In this document: positions 47,840 to 61,589 of the stretch, one piece after another
How the letters are laid out: each line of letters begins with the position of its first letter
How positions within the stretch are numbered: the first letter of the stretch is position 1
From: Welwitschia mirabilis
Lineage: Eukaryota; Gnetophyta; Gnetopsida; Welwitschiales
Length of the DNA: 64,000 bases
Direction of reading: 5' to 3'
NCBI GenBank assembly: GCA_051453625.1
Contig: JBOZIK010000001.1
Location: 89,869,448 to 89,933,447 of the forward strand
Position numbers and translations under genes: made by a program
Notes under the pieces: model-generated
The model's database searches: none
What the model was told of the DNA's origin: nothing
Seen by the model: the letters and a program-made list of their open reading frames with translations, nothing else

Positions 47840-49330
47840 GGAGTACTTTTACAGGACATTTATACAAGTTTAAATGCAATTCTGCTGATTATGGAGAGAC
47901 CATAAGATGATGATGAAAACATGTAATTCTTAGCATAATTGAAGGTATTTTAGGCATGTTCTAATACTTAGCATATTGAAGGAGAACTAAAGGTAAAGGA
48001 GGCCAATTTACGCTACTTGAGGAGCTTGGGAAGAGTGTCATTCCCACTGTCATACCCATGATAGAGAGGATGACAACATATTACATGAACAAAGGCTGCA
48101 GTACCGATAGCAGCACATGGTGATAGGGCATTGTCCCCTATGTCATCAAGACAACATGCATGATGACAGCATTGGTAACATGTGAGTACAACCCATGGGG
48201 CTAACAAAATCACATGGGAATACAACCCAAGAAATTAAGCCAATGTCGTCCCCTATGTCGTATGGATGACAGACACGATGACAACTATTTTTACATATCC
48301 ATAATAAATACTATTGTAAATGGGGTTAAGTGACTCATGTGGGCTGCTAGGATTTCCTTCACCAACGTCTGGTATTACAGTTTATTGTAAAACTATAAAT
48401 ACCCTTCCCTCCTTCACTTCCAAACCATCTTTGGTATTTGATATGCTTATGATGGAAGCTTGAAGGTAGGAGGTCCATCCANNNNNNNNNNNNNNNNNNN
48501 NNNNNNNNNNNNNNNNNNNNNNNNNNNNNNNNNNNNNNNNNNNNNNNNNNNNNNNNNNNNNNNNNNNNNNNNNNNNNNNNNCCTCCTTCACTTCTAAACC
48601 ATCTTTGGTATTTGATATGCTTGTGATGGAAGCTTGAAGGTAGGAGGTCCATCTAGTAGCTACAGAAAGGGATTTCCTTAATGTTAGATTGTGTCTCTTA
48701 CATTGAGGTGTTGTTATTCTATTGTAAGTGGATGTAAAGTTCTTTTGAATTAATATAAATACTCTTTTCATTTAAATTATGTGAATTTCCCTTATGGTTT
48801 AAGTTGGTCTTAATTAATAACAAGCTTATATTTATTTAGATCATAAGGGCAATCTTTGTTAAGGTTCATCTTGGCTAGTAGTAGATTTGCATTGCATTTC
48901 TATTCTTATTCCATATTACGTAATGCATAGTCTACTTGGTAGATGTTATAGTTATGTTAATTAAGAATTAGTAGATACTCTTCTTAATTGATATGAATTA
49001 TAGGAAGGATAGGCTTTATGACAGAAAGGCTAGAAGCTAATCCTTGTGATAGAAGGATTAGGAACCAAGTGAATCCATTTCATTTACACTTCCATTCGCT
49101 TGCATTTCCTATTCATTTATCTTGCATTGCATTTTCTTTATTATTTACTTTTAAGTTAGTAAAATATAAGAGACAAAAAACTACCTTTGAAAATCAATTC
49201 TCTAACTTTGAGCCTAGTGCCTTTGTTGGGATCATGACATTTGAGTGAACTTTTATCTATACTAGCGTGTGTTTTTGTACAAGTTATATGATTCATAGGT
49301 TTACCTAAAAGAGCTTTAGGATTACATAAA
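47840..49330 (+). repeat. Athila/Tat-type LTR relic, probably solo
   Basis: A TATA box (TATAAATA, 48394-48401) is followed by ACCCTTCC, very like the start region of the element B LTR. Downstream, GCCTTTGTTGGGATCATGACA and ACTAGCGTGTG (about 49222-49272) resemble the U5 end common in Athila/Tat LTRs. The upstream part has repeated CCCCTATGTCGT-like motifs (48138 and 48250). No second copy or coding part is next to it, so a solo LTR is likely. The ends are not defined. A 100-N gap (48482-48581) has repeated flanks. Open frames here (48013-48225, 49018-49248) are not genes. Confidence 0.5.
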
Positions 49331-49339
49331 TTCATACCA

Positions 49340-49380
49340 CAACAACACACACACACACATACACACACATACACACACAA
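49340..49380 (+). repeat. (AC)n microsatellite
   Basis: AC units interrupted twice by AT. Confidence 0.9.
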
Positions 49381-50346
49381 ATATTTAAGATATAGGATAC
49401 AAAAAAGGGGATAGTAATAATTAAAGGGAGAAATATATAATTAAATAGAAATATAATGAGGGTTCTCATATGCAATATGAACCTAATAAATTTTCTTAAA
49501 TAAAGGTATTCAATATTAATATTATGAACATATATAATAAGTTACATAGGTGTACTCTAATTGTTATTATTATGTGTTCTTTTATCTATTAATATTATAT
49601 TATTATACTACATACAAAACATATGTGTTATATTACATAATACATGTGCATAATATTACACATACATTATATCATATTATATTATATTATGTTGTCTTAT
49701 ATTCACAATATTACATATCTATTATAAAAGGAAGACATGTTTCATTATTACCTAGAAATGTATTAGAGGGTGAGAGGGATATCTAGTTCAACATTTTAGT
49801 AATTATACCTTTTTCTTAAAGTAAAACTACTATGACCACTTAATTAAATAATTTTAATTATTCTTAAGGCCTTATGAAAAGACAACATCTAAAATTTCTA
49901 ATCCATGATCTCCTAAATGAAGAAGAAGTAACCACTAGTTATACCACTACAATGTTTGTGTTTTCATGCTTAAAGATGTTTTATTTTTAAGATTTAAAAG
50001 TATGATATATTATGAAAATTTGGGTATGCATGATATGTTTATGATATTATACTTATGTTGAGAAAAATATGCATTATTAATGCTATATGATTTACATATA
50101 CAAGATATAATTATATGTGATAGAATAGTAATTACAATTAATATCCTTTGATAGATATAGTTATCTTTTAATGTGGAAGGTCCACACTTAAGATAAATGA
50201 TTATGGTTTCAGTATCAATTTTCATTAATAAGTATGTATATCAAGTGAAAATTATTTAGGAGATAGTGATAATATAAATTATTATAGTAAAGTGGAAACT
50301 ACATTAAACCTAATAGAAGGTTTATATAGTTAAAAAAATTACTCTT
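49381..50346. other. AT-rich DNA, no gene seen
   Basis: It includes a TATTATA-rich stretch around 49590-49700. The frame at 49550-49786 is a Tyr-rich translation of it. Nothing was recognised. Confidence 0.6.
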
Positions 50347-51867
50347 TTGTGATGACCCGTAGAGGTAAATATGTATATACATGTATATAGGGCATAAAAT
50401 GTTTTAATTCCTTTAGCATTATAAGTATTTTAATTTCTAGATTTAGNNNNNNNNNNNNNNNNNNNNNNNNNNNNNNNNNNNNNNNNNNNNNNNNNNNNNN
50501 NNNNNNNNNNNNNNNNNNNNNNNNNNNNNNNNNNNNNNNNNNNNNNNNNNNNNNNNNNNNNNNNNNNNNNNNNNNNNNNNNNNNNNNNNNNNNNNNNNNN
50601 NNNNNNNNNNNNNNNNNNNNNNNNNNNNNNNNNNNNNNNNNNNNNNNNNNNNNNNNNNNNNNNNNNNNNNNNNNNNNNNNNNNNNNNNNNNNNNNNNNNN
50701 NNNNNNNNNNNNNNNNNNNNNNNNNNNNNNNNNNNNNNNNNNNNNNNNNNNNNNNNNNNNNNNNNNNNNNNNNNNNNNNNNNNNNNNNNNNNNNNNNNNN
50801 NNNNNNNNNNNNNNNNNNNNNNNNNNNNNNNNNNNNNNNNNNNNNNNNNNNNNNNNNNNNNNNNNNNNNNNNNNNNNNNNNNNNNNNNNNNNNNNNNNNN
50901 NNNNNNNNNNNNNNNNNNNNNNNNNNNNNNNNNNNNNNNNNNNNNNNNNNNNNNNNNNNNNNNNNNNNNNNNNNNNNNNNNNNNNNNNNNNNNNNNNNNN
51001 NNNNNNNNNNNNNNNNNNNNNNNNNNNNNNNNNNNNNNNNNNNNNNNNNNNNNNNNNNNNNNNNNNNNNNNNNNNNNNNNNNNNNNNNNNNNNNNNNNNN
51101 NNNNNNNNNNNNNNNNNNNNNNNNNNNNNNNNNNNNNNNNNNNNNNNNNNNNNNNNNNNNNNNNNNNNNNNNNNNNNNNNNNNNNNNNNNNNNNNTATAT
51201 ATATAGATATATAGCTTAATAAATAAGATTACTAATGGATATTTTGGCCAAGTAACTAGGGGATGTTGTGTTCTTGAGAGTTATTAGTAGGCTGCCAACT
51301 ATACTTTGACATATAGATTTATGCATATGTATGTTTATATATGTATGATACCATTTTGTATGATTTTATTTAGTTTTACATCATATTCTAATTGAGTTAA
51401 ACATTGAGTTATTACATTATTATTGCATTATTTCATGCATATTTTTACCCACATTCCTACTGATATAGACCACCTTAATCTATCATATGCTCATATGTAT
51501 TGGTGAAGATTAGAATAAGATCTAATATAAAACTACATGTGGTTTAAACTCCTCCAAGTTAGGATATGTAGATGTGATTACTTAGTTGTTGGTATAACCA
51601 ACTACTAAACTATAATTTACACACTTCTTTTGTATGTTTCTAATCAATATTTCTAAATACCCTTAAGATTAGTTGTGTTGTTAGTTAGATGAGCTATCAT
51701 GACATAGTTCTCCTAACATGTAACTTGGAGGTAACTAAGAGGTAACCCTCTGAGTTTCAACCTAATTGATCCATTGTAATGGTTAATTAAACCATGTAAT
51801 TTAATTTATAATTAACTATTAAAAAAATTATGCTCCTTAAGTTCAATCCAAAAACTAGATTGTGACA
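50347..51867 (+). repeat. Candidate chromovirus solo LTR
   Basis: It starts TGTGATGACCCGTAG and ends GATTGTGACA, terminal sequences like those of Tekay/Del-type LTRs. No primer binding site follows at 51868 and no coding relic adjoins, which suggests a solo LTR. The flanks (ACTCTT and GTGCTT) do not form a clear target duplication. A 749-N gap (50447-51195) removes half of it, so the two ends may not belong together. Confidence 0.35.
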
Positions 51868-54800
51868 GTGCTTGCTTTTAAAAATAAACTCTTTTTGTAA
51901 TAGTGGATAGAGAATAATTTGGAAAAATAAAGATTTAATTTTGGAAAAATATTATTTCTAATTCTTGATTTTTTATTTCCCAATAAGTGCTATCAAATCT
52001 TTGAAGGATATCTTATTAATATCTCTTTGGTCACCCTTACACTTAGAGATTATTATGGTCTCTTTTCTTTAATCTTATAGATTTGAAGATTTTTAGAGCT
52101 TTTTTAAGGGCTTCTTACTCTTTTCTTTAGCCCTTCTTTTCTCTCTCCTAGCTTTATTTTTTATTTTTTCCCTCTTAGATTTGTTTTTACTATTTTTCTT
52201 TAGAGTATTTTTTAAAAAATAAAAAAATTAATTTTCTTTAAAAGGAGGGATTGTTTGTGCTTTAAAGGTTTTTTAGAAAATACAATTTTTTTCCCCTGAA
52301 GGGGACATTTTTCTATGAAATATTTTCATTTAATAAAATTAAATTATTTTAAGGGGGCATATTTTTTAAAGTATTTTTCTTAATAAAATAAAAAATTATT
52401 AAGGGTTTTTTTCCTTCCTATTTTTAGTAGCATGAAATAGGATTTTAACCCCACTTGACTCTACTAGACTGTCAATTCCTCTATGCCTCCTTTGCACCTA
52501 TCGCTACCTACACTGCCTTCATTTCCTACCCTATTAGGCTCTCCTACTATTGCTACTACTCCTGTCTATTACTCAGTTGCTAAGGACTTCCACATCCATT
52601 ACTACTTATATTTTATTATTAAAGAAGTTATAAGCATTCTATAAGCCATCATTGTTTGAATTGTAGTGATTCATTTTCCTTATTGCATACTCCTTCACTT
52701 TGTTTTGGAGGATCTAATAAATTTTAATCCACTCCTCGATACTATCATGATTACTCCACTAAACTTCATCTAAGTGATAATTTAGAATAGTCAACATTGC
52801 ATTTGAGTATACCCTGTCATCTGTTGTCACTAAGCTTACTATGCCACTCAGCTNNNNNNNNNNNNGTCTAAGTACCATGTTTCTCTACCTACCTACATTT
52901 AGAAATTTCTATTTGTTTTTTATGGCTAGGTGATGCCTTTAAAACTAGCACTGCATGCATCCTTTATAACCTCACTAGGTATAACATACTAGCATCATTC
53001 TATGATCTATAATCTCTATTGTTAGAGTTGGTTTCTATTATTATAGGGTCTTTAATTTTTTGCATCAACTTTTAAAGGTTAAGAACACAATCATGATGCT
53101 TATGTGATAGTCTCATCTTGAGTTTATTATTTGGTTTTTTCCCCTTCTTCACTTGTGGCATCCTCTCGTTATCTGCCATCTTCACTAGTACTCTTCTTCA
53201 CTTTTGCTACTTTCCTTTACTAACATTTAGTAGGCTCTTGATTTAGTAATAATGATGTTGCACTGTTAAGGTTTAGGTTATAGGTTTAAGTCTAGAGAGT
53301 GACAAAAAATTTTATTTCAAGTTTGCATTAGTAATTTCTTTAGATGCACATGTGAAGTTATGCTATTTTAGCCACTTTTCCATTTCTTTCATATTTGTCA
53401 TTTTTTTAAACCATTGCTTAATCATTATCTAGTTTTACACACATGTGGTTTATCTAGTAATTATCTAACTTTTAGCTCTATTTTATGCACATGCATAATT
53501 TTATGCATTTAATTTATTTCTGAGCATTTTAACCTATGTTTTGAGTTTTTTAAGGTATTTTTCAAACTTGTAAATTAAAAACTCATTTTTTGTCATTAAA
53601 TCAAGTTGTAATTATTGCGATTCATATTTATGCAAATGTTATACTCCTACGAAGATCTTATCATTCACAAATAAATATAAATTTTACATAACACAATATA
53701 CTAGTATAAATGAAAGTGGATCTAAATGTTGTATTCTTGTTGAAGGCATAGGCTAGAAGAAAGAGAATTGATTTCAAGATGAAACACTTATGTAATTTAA
53801 TAATAAAAATAAATAAAAATGCAGAAAATAATAATGCAAACACACTTATGAAAATCTACACTAAGTGCAACTTTTGTCCGATTACTGGATCATCTTATCA
53901 TAGAGATCANNNNNNNNNNNNNNNNNNNNNNNNNNNNNNNNNNNNNNNNNNNNNNNNNNNNNNNNNNNNNNNNNNNNNNNNNNNNNNNNNNNNNNNNNNN
54001 NNNNNNNNNNNNNNNNNNNNNNNNNNNNNNNNNNNNNNNNNNNNNNNNNNNNNNNNNNNNNNNNNNNNNNNNNNNNNNNNNNNNNNNNNNNNNNNNNNNN
54101 NNNNNNNNNNNNNNNNNNNNNNNNNNNNNNNNNNNNNNNNNNNNNNNNNNNNNNNNNNNNNNNNNNNNNNNNNNNNNNNNNNNNNNNNNNNNNNNNNNNN
54201 NNNNNNNNNNNNNNNNNNNNNNNNNNNNNNNNNNNNNNNNNNNNNNNNNNNNNNNNNNNNNNNNNNNNNNNNNNNNNNNNNNNNNNNNNNNNNNNNNNNN
54301 NNNNNNNNNNNNNNNNNNNNNTAATGCAAACACACTTAGCAAATCTACGCTAAGTGCAACTTTTGTCCGATTACTGGATCATCTTGTCATAGAGATCAGT
54401 CCTATATAATATTGATCAATTAAGAAATATCATCACTAATTAAGACTAATCTAAGCTATTAGTTATGTCAAATAGAATATAAAACTATGCAAATTTAATC
54501 TACAAAATAAAAGATAATGCACCTAAACTAATAATACTCAACCTTAACAAAGGTTACCATCATAATCTATATCACTAAAGAAGCTATAATGGAACTAGAA
54601 GCAACATAAGCTATAAGAGATATGCACACAATAAACATAAGAAAATATAAAAGAGTTCTCTAGATTAGTTTTAAACCAACATCTATGTTACAAAGAAACC
54701 ACACCTCAATGAAGAAAGCATAGTCCAACACCAAGGAAGATGTCTCTCTACAACTATAATGGATGGATTTTTTATCTTTCAATCTCCTATTATAAGAATT

Positions 54801-56379
54801 TTTTATGCAAGTAAAGATAAATAGGAGTTGAGGGTGGAGTTGATACTTATTGATAAAAATAGATTCTCAAATAAATAAGCCAAATAGGCATAGACACAAT
54901 CCTAACAACTATGTAAGAAACATAGAGATAAATAACCAAAGTTAGGTGAAGTCTAATGAAGCATTATTTTAGATTTCATCTTGCTAGTCATCCAAATGAT
55001 ACAGAAGATGATTCCATACCATAAGAATTTCATATCATCTAGCAAATTAATTTCAATCAGCATTCTCACTAGTTTAAATATTCTATCATTTTATAGTCAT
55101 TCAGATGATGAGTTGGATGATAAGATTTTTACAAACATTTATGTAATGCATTAGCCTTGATGTTTGCAGGAATTCTACTTTAGATAGAAAATTCTGTAAA
55201 CTACTTTAAATGACATAAAATGTTATAAAGATTATATGTTTTCATATATTTCATCTTAACTCTCCATTATCATAGAAATCTAGCATAAACTTATTTAATA
55301 TCCTACAAAACTACTTAAAATATCCTAACAAATATATACAAGTTGGTAGTGCAACATAGCCTCTCACTTAGTCTTATTCAGTTCTAATAAAACCAAGTGG
55401 TTAACCAAGTTTATAAACTAACTTAACTAATAATAGAAACAACTAAGGCATTGAAAAATTATCTCAAAAAGAATTTTATAAATCTCAAAGATGCAGATAG
55501 AATTATCAATAAAGTTAGAAACTAAATGTTTTACCTATTTAAGACACTGACTATAAAATCATCCTAGCTAAATGATAGAGGAGATGATAGGCTTAAAAAT
55601 TATTCTTAAAAAATAAAAACCTATGATATAGATATATAGTCAATACATAAACTAATAATTAAAAGTACCCCACTAAAATGTATAGTAAATAAGTAAAATT
55701 ATCACAGTAAATATAATCAATCCTCATCATGAAATGTAAAAAGAAAGATAAGCATGAAAATAAAAAATTACACCATGCTAAAATCCAAAATAATGATGTG
55801 TATATATAGAATCATTAGTTTTAAGTAAAAAATATATAAAGGGGAAGACATATGATATAACAAAGATCACTCCCCTTAACACGTCATAATAAATTCAATT
55901 TGAACAATAGAATTAAGTGTAGGAGGAGAAGATGTAGGGTGATTAGGGTTTATAAGAAAATAGAGATCCAATAATGTAGAAATAGAGTAAATTATCTTGT
56001 CTCCCTATATAAAAACTACCTCTAGAAGATACACTCTCACACTTTACTATATGGATAGGATGCGCTAATGTATGTTAACTATCTACTCCTAAGAGTGTTG
56101 AACTCTTCCGTTAATCATTTAGATTCTTTGCTTTAGTATTTAGATCCTTTGATTAAGTGTCTAGATACCTCTGTATACAAAACCCCTAATGATATCAGTG
56201 GTCTCTATCAGAAGGACCTAGATCTACTCTAATGATGCTCGACTGTAGGTCTCTAAACCTAAGGTCTCTCTACCTTTTTTGTTATTTGTATATCAATGTC
56301 CTAAAGATAGTGAGTAAATGTCTAAATATGTGTAAGGTTCTACTTGATCAAGAGCTCTAGTATCCTAAATTATCAAAAC
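51868..56379. other. AT-rich DNA, no gene recognised
   Basis: 52050-52430 is pyrimidine- and T-rich, 52440-52610 slightly more GC-rich. A 412-N gap (53910-54321) has 80 or so bases repeated on its two sides (53830-53909 and 54322-54400). No frame resembles a known protein. Confidence 0.6.
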
Positions 56380-57130
56380 ATGGCTAAGAGGAGGCATGGA
56401 TATTCTAGAGTCTATAGCTACCATGCCTCAACCATAGACTTAAGTCTCCTCCATATAAAAATTAGCAAGTCCATTTGCTTGCCCTGCCTGAATGTTGCCA
56501 ATATCTAAAGGTGTGCAACCATAGCATGACTATTATGAAATGATGAAATCATGTTGTGAATTAACCCTTTATGTAATACTTTATAGGTAGGAGTCAACTG
56601 AGTTACATTAACACCCCACCTATCTAATGTCAAATCTACTAGAATGTCTAGTGCTGTGCCATATTTATGGCACTCCTCTCTACCACTAGTAGAATGAATA
56701 CGTAAGATCCTAATACCATCTAGACCTATAACTACTATAATGTGGTTTATGAGAACTATAATCTTGTGGCCATATATCGATGCTATTGTCATATCCACAA
56801 GGTAACCATGAGAATCAGGTCATCATTCTATGTGCAATGTGTTGTAAAACTCCTTAGTATTTAACATATAGTATGTTTCGNNNNNNNNNNNNNNNNNNNN
56901 NNNNNNNNNNTGAAAAGCTTCTAATTAATCTCTCGCTTTAATCTACGCATGAATCCTCTAAAGTGTCTCTTAACAGAGATGGTAGTGGTCTAAATAGTAA
57001 GTGAACATTTGTGTCAAGGCAGGTGATGCATAGGCTCCACACGCTCTACCTCAGGTAGTACTAATGGATTTCCCTCTTGCTCTACTACTTTATCCTCAGC
57101 CTCAACCTATCTAGCTCTAGAGATATGAGG
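56380..57130 (-). other. GC-richer unrecognised block with a 97-codon frame
   Basis: This block is visibly less AT-rich than its surroundings. The minus frame 56505-56798 begins MDMTIASIYGHKIIVLINHI and has ordinary amino-acid use, unlike the low-complexity frames nearby. In another minus frame downstream one reads GQANGLANFYMEET and MVAIDSRISMPPLSHVL. Right of a 30-N gap (56881-56910), EAEDKVVEQEGNPLVLPEVE and SVKRHFRGFMRRLK are legible. I do not recognise a family. It could be a worn gag-like gene or another transposon gene. Confidence 0.4.
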
Positions 57131-59389
57131 CCTATTAAGTTAAAAATATGTAAAATGTTATATGAGCTAATGGATAAAGCTAAATACGTTGCGTGGATGC
57201 AAAAAATAATTCTCAAAATTGATAAAAAATGTAAATAATTATGAAAATATGCCTTGTCCTTCTTAAAAGTGTTAATACATCTAGTATTACCTAGTCATGA
57301 GTAAAAAATTTCGAAATTCATGAAAAATGGAAAAATATTCTTTTAAGTAGCCCCACATAAGGTGAAAATTCAAAATGCTCAAATGAAAAATCTAATTGAG
57401 TAAAATCATATAACATGTCAAAATAATGAATTTACCCTAAAGGACCACTACATTTTGACTTATGGTCTGTAAGAAATTAAGTGTAAAAGGTAAAAATCTA
57501 AATTTTTCTTATAAAATGCATAATTGATTATAGCTTCCAAAATATGTAGTAAAAATCAAATCCGTAACTTCCAAATTAAAGAGTGTAAAAAACTAATCAA
57601 TCTACACAAAAACTAATACATTATAAGGTTGAGAAATGGGAGAAAAAAATTGAAAAATATGAGGGAGAGAAAAATATACCTCATTTTTAAGAATTTCCAA
57701 AAATATGGCAAATCTAGGAGTAAATCTTATAGGGACAATATTCATAACTTTGGTAGAGACTAGGGGAATCATTATCTCTTAAAGGAATAGGTGTAAATAA
57801 TGAAGAAATGAAGAAAAAAGAGGAAAAAAAGGTTTGGGCCATAATTTATTGCACTATCATCTAGTTGCATCATTTGGATAATATCCCTAAGACAACTCTT
57901 AAAAAAAATCAAATTGTTATCTACCTATGTCATCTGGATGACTAGGTGGATGATGGAACTTTTAAATTTTTTTAAAAAATTGACATGTTAGTCAAAAATT
58001 TTAGGCTCAAATATTATCATGAAGTTATCAAAATTTATCAGAAAGTTTGAACAAACAGAAAATGGTGAAAAATCATAACAAATTAGGATGAAGTGGAAAA
58101 CTCAAAGCAAATAAAAAAAAAGAATTGAGAAAAACATACTAAATAGTTAAAACTTGATAAGAAAAACTAAATAAATGTACCCAATCTAAAGAATAAATAA
58201 GATAACATGTAGAACTCTAAAAGATGCAAAAAATCTTATAAAAACTATTAAAGCATAAAAGATTCTCTATTTAAATTTAATGCTAAAAGAAAATGATATG
58301 TTTTAAATGAACAATAAGAAAACTACTAAATGATCAGGTCGTATGTAAAGATGAGAAAATGCATAAACAACTTTAAAATAACTAACTGAAAAACCAAAGA
58401 AAAGCATGATAAAAATGGATACAAGGAACATAATGAAAATTTATTACCTANNNNNNNNNNNNNNNNCAAACCCCTATGGAATACATCATAAAGCCACTTG
58501 AGTAAAAATTCTTGACAAAATTTTAAACTCTATAAAGTTCCACTCAAAAAGATAGTGATTATGATGACGTAAAAAAAATCAAATGCTTAGAATAATAAAT
58601 AATAAGATCAAAAGTTACTTAGAAATGAGCTTACCTACTCACTCCCTAAAACACACCCAAATCCTCAAAATTAAAATGAACATATGAAGATACTAAGAGT
58701 TTAGGAAATAAGTAATGCCTCTAATTACACTAGGAATACCATTGATCTCATAACTTCAAATTTTATTAAAACTTTATTATGATGAAGGGAGTACAAGCAT
58801 AGTCATAGAAATAAGGACATTAAAGTATAGCCAACTAATCACTCAATAGAGTTCCCATAGCTATTAATACTAACAAAAGTTCCTTTATGAAAAATTTACC
58901 CCAGTGTGATAGGACATCATGATGATCATGTATTTTTCTTTAAGCACAAACACAATAGATTATGGTTATTATTTTTTTCTCTCTCTCTTTTTTTTCCTTT
59001 AATATATTTTCCACATGATCATATACTTAAAAAGATAAAGGTGAATAAGTAAGATGAAATACAGAAAAGAACACTCCTAAATAACCAAAATCCTCATACC
59101 AAAAAAAAGCATAAGACATAAGGCATCTTCTTTCAAAGTAAGGTTCATAGACATGGGAATGTCTCCAGATTGGGTGAATCTAATCTTATTATTATAAAAT
59201 GCTCAAATATGAATACTAGTTATAAAAAATTTATAAAGTAATACATAAGTTAAGTTTAAAAAATGATCAAGTGATATCATAACATCCATTAAAGGAATAA
59301 GAAAATAAGGAATTTAGATAATAATAGGATGGAAGTCCTTGTCATAGAGGAAAATCTTCAAAATAAGTGCTTCTATCATGTTCAATGTT
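57131..59389. other. AT-rich DNA, no gene seen; probable 3' end of element D
   Basis: No coding signal. A CT-rich run (58975-59000) and the minus-strand string CACACTGGGGTAA (58903-58915) could be polypurine-type sequence of element D, whose integrase ends at 59390, but no LTR was identified. Confidence 0.5.
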
Positions 59390-60300
59390 TTACCAAAAAA
59401 TTTTTTTCATATAGCTTCAACTTTGATCTATTAACTTTTTAAATGCCCTTAGTTTCTAAGTCAAAAATCTTACCAGGTCCATTAGAAATGCACTCTCTCT
59501 ATAAGATAAGGACTTAATCATTTAGAGGTTAACTTATTATTTAAAATATGTACTCTAGTATTGTATAAAAGGACAAGTTAACCTAGTTGAAACATTTTGT
59601 AAAGTTGCTTTCTATTATGTTTGAACTTAGCTTGGGCTTTGTGAATTAATTAATTATGTATAGCATAAGTATGTTTTTTATCAAAGTGGTCTAATTGAAC
59701 TAATTTATGTCTAAGATTTTCATGAAGGTTTATGAGATTAAGTTAATGAGAAGCATGATAAGAATTATAGCATACATCAAACAATAAAATACAAATGTTT
59801 TTGTATACAAGTTCATAAGATGAAAAACCAAGAGAATTACATCAAGTAGTATGATAAGCCCAAAGAACATCATTTACACTTAGAAGTCTAANNNNNNNNN
59901 NNNNNNNNNNNNNNNNNNNNNNNNNNNNNNNNNNNNNNNNNNNNNNNNNNNNNNNNNNNNNNNNNNNNNNNNNNNNNNNNNNNNNNNNNNNTAGTTCAAA
60001 CATTTTGTAAAGTAGCTTTCTATCATGTTTGAACTTAGCTTGGGCTTTGTAAATTAATTAATTATGTATAGCATAAGTATGTTTTTTATCAAAGTGGTCT
60101 AATTGAACTAATTTATGTTTAAGATTTTCATGAAGGTTTATGAGATTAAGTCAATAAGAAGCATGATAAGAATTATAGCACACATCAACCAATAAAATAC
60201 AAATGTTTTTGTATACAAGTTCATAAGGTGAAAAACCAAGAGAATTACATCAAGTAGTATGATAAGCCCAAAGAACATCATTACACTTAGAAGTCTAAGA
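59390..60300 (-). pseudogene. Element D: integrase C-terminal part (Athila/Tat type)
   Basis: The minus strand reads LGFSPYELVYKN (about 60255), HENLKHKLVQLDHFDKKHTY, then SNGPGKIFDLETKGI and KVNRSKLKLYEK (about 59485-59400), the C-terminal domain of non-chromovirus plant gypsy integrases. There is no chromodomain after it. The segment 59564-59891 is repeated at 59992-60300 across a 100-N gap. Confidence 0.8.
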
Positions 60301-61570
60301 TTTATTATTAATAGAAATAAGTTTTTGTAACATTTTGTTAATTTCGTTATTTCCATTTTTAGCTTGACCATTGGTTTGTGGATGATAAGCACAAGCCACT
60401 CTATGTTCTATTCTAATAGACAAAAGAAGTTTCCTAAAAAGTTGGTTTATATAATAAGTTTCTTGNNNNNNNNNNNNNNNNNNNNNNNNNNNNNNNNNNN
60501 NNNNNNNNNNNNNNNNNNNNNNNNNNNNNNNNNNNNNNNNNNNNNNNNNNNNNNNNNNNNNNNNNNNNNNNNNNNNNNNNNNNNNNNNNNNNNNNNNNNN
60601 NNNNNNNNNNNNNNNNNNNNNNNNNNNNNNNNNNNNNNNNNNNNNNNNNNNNNNNNNNNNNNNNNNNNNNNNNNNNNNNNNNNNNNNNNNNNNNNNNNNN
60701 NNNNNNNNNNNNNNNNNNNNNNNNNNNNNNNNNNNNNNNNNNNNNNNNNNNNNNNNNNNNNNNNNNNNNNNNNNNNNNNNNNNNNNNNNNNNNNNNNNNN
60801 NNNNNNNNNNNNNNNNNNNNNNNNNNNNNNNNNNNNNNNNNNNNNNNNNNNNNNNNNNNNNNNNNNNNNNNNNNNNNNNNNNNNNNNNNNNNNNNNNNNN
60901 NNNNNNNNNNNNNNNNNNNNNNNNNNNNNNNNNNNNNNNNNNNNNNNNNNNNNNNNNNNNNNNNNNNNNNNNNNNNNNNNNNNNNNNNNNNNNNNNNNNN
61001 NNNNNNNNNNNNNNNNNNNNNNNNNNNNNNNNNNNNNNNNNNNNNNNNNNNNNNNNNNNNNNNNNNNNNNNTTCAACCAATTTAGTAATGTAATCTACAG
61101 TCACTATAATTTAATTTTGATCATTACAAGGTGGGTAAATAAGGCTTATAAAATTGATTCTCTAATAATCAAAAGGTTCACATTTCAGAATAAGTCTAAG
61201 TTCATCTTTTAATCATGAATAAGACTACCATAATTCTAATAGGAATTACACATTATAGTAAAATTAAAAAAGTCTGAAAAAAGAGTCAGCCAATAAAAAC
61301 CAAAATAAAAAATATTCATAGCTATTTTCTGTTCATTAAAATGACCTTCACAAATACAACCATGNNNNNNNNNNNNNNNNNNNNNNNNNNNNNNNNNNNN
61401 NNNNNNNNNNNNNNNNNNNNNNNNNNNNNNNNNNNNNNNNNNNNNNNNNNNNNNNNNNNNNNNNATAAAGATTATAAAATTGAGTCTCTAATAATCAAAA
61501 GGTTCACATTCAAGAATAAGTCTAAGTTCATCTCTTAATCATGAATAAGACTACCATAATGCTGATAAGA
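60300..61570 (-). pseudogene. Element D: integrase catalytic core relic
   Basis: One end shows CEPFDY, RINFISLIYPP and TVDYITKLVE (about 61180-61069), where the first catalytic Asp is Asn (RINF). The other end shows EHRVACAYHPQTNGQAKNG, with Lys at the catalytic Glu position (60358-60360). A 606-N gap (60466-61071) takes the middle. The first block appears twice (61080-61364 and 61465-61680 regions) around a 100-N gap. Confidence 0.82.
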
Positions 61571-61589
61571 ATTACACATTATAGTAAAA

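Noticed and set aside
48013-48225. Cys-rich 70-codon minus frame
   Set aside because: It lies antisense inside an LTR relic. The Cys codons come from repeated ATGACA-type motifs, so a small secreted peptide is not supported.
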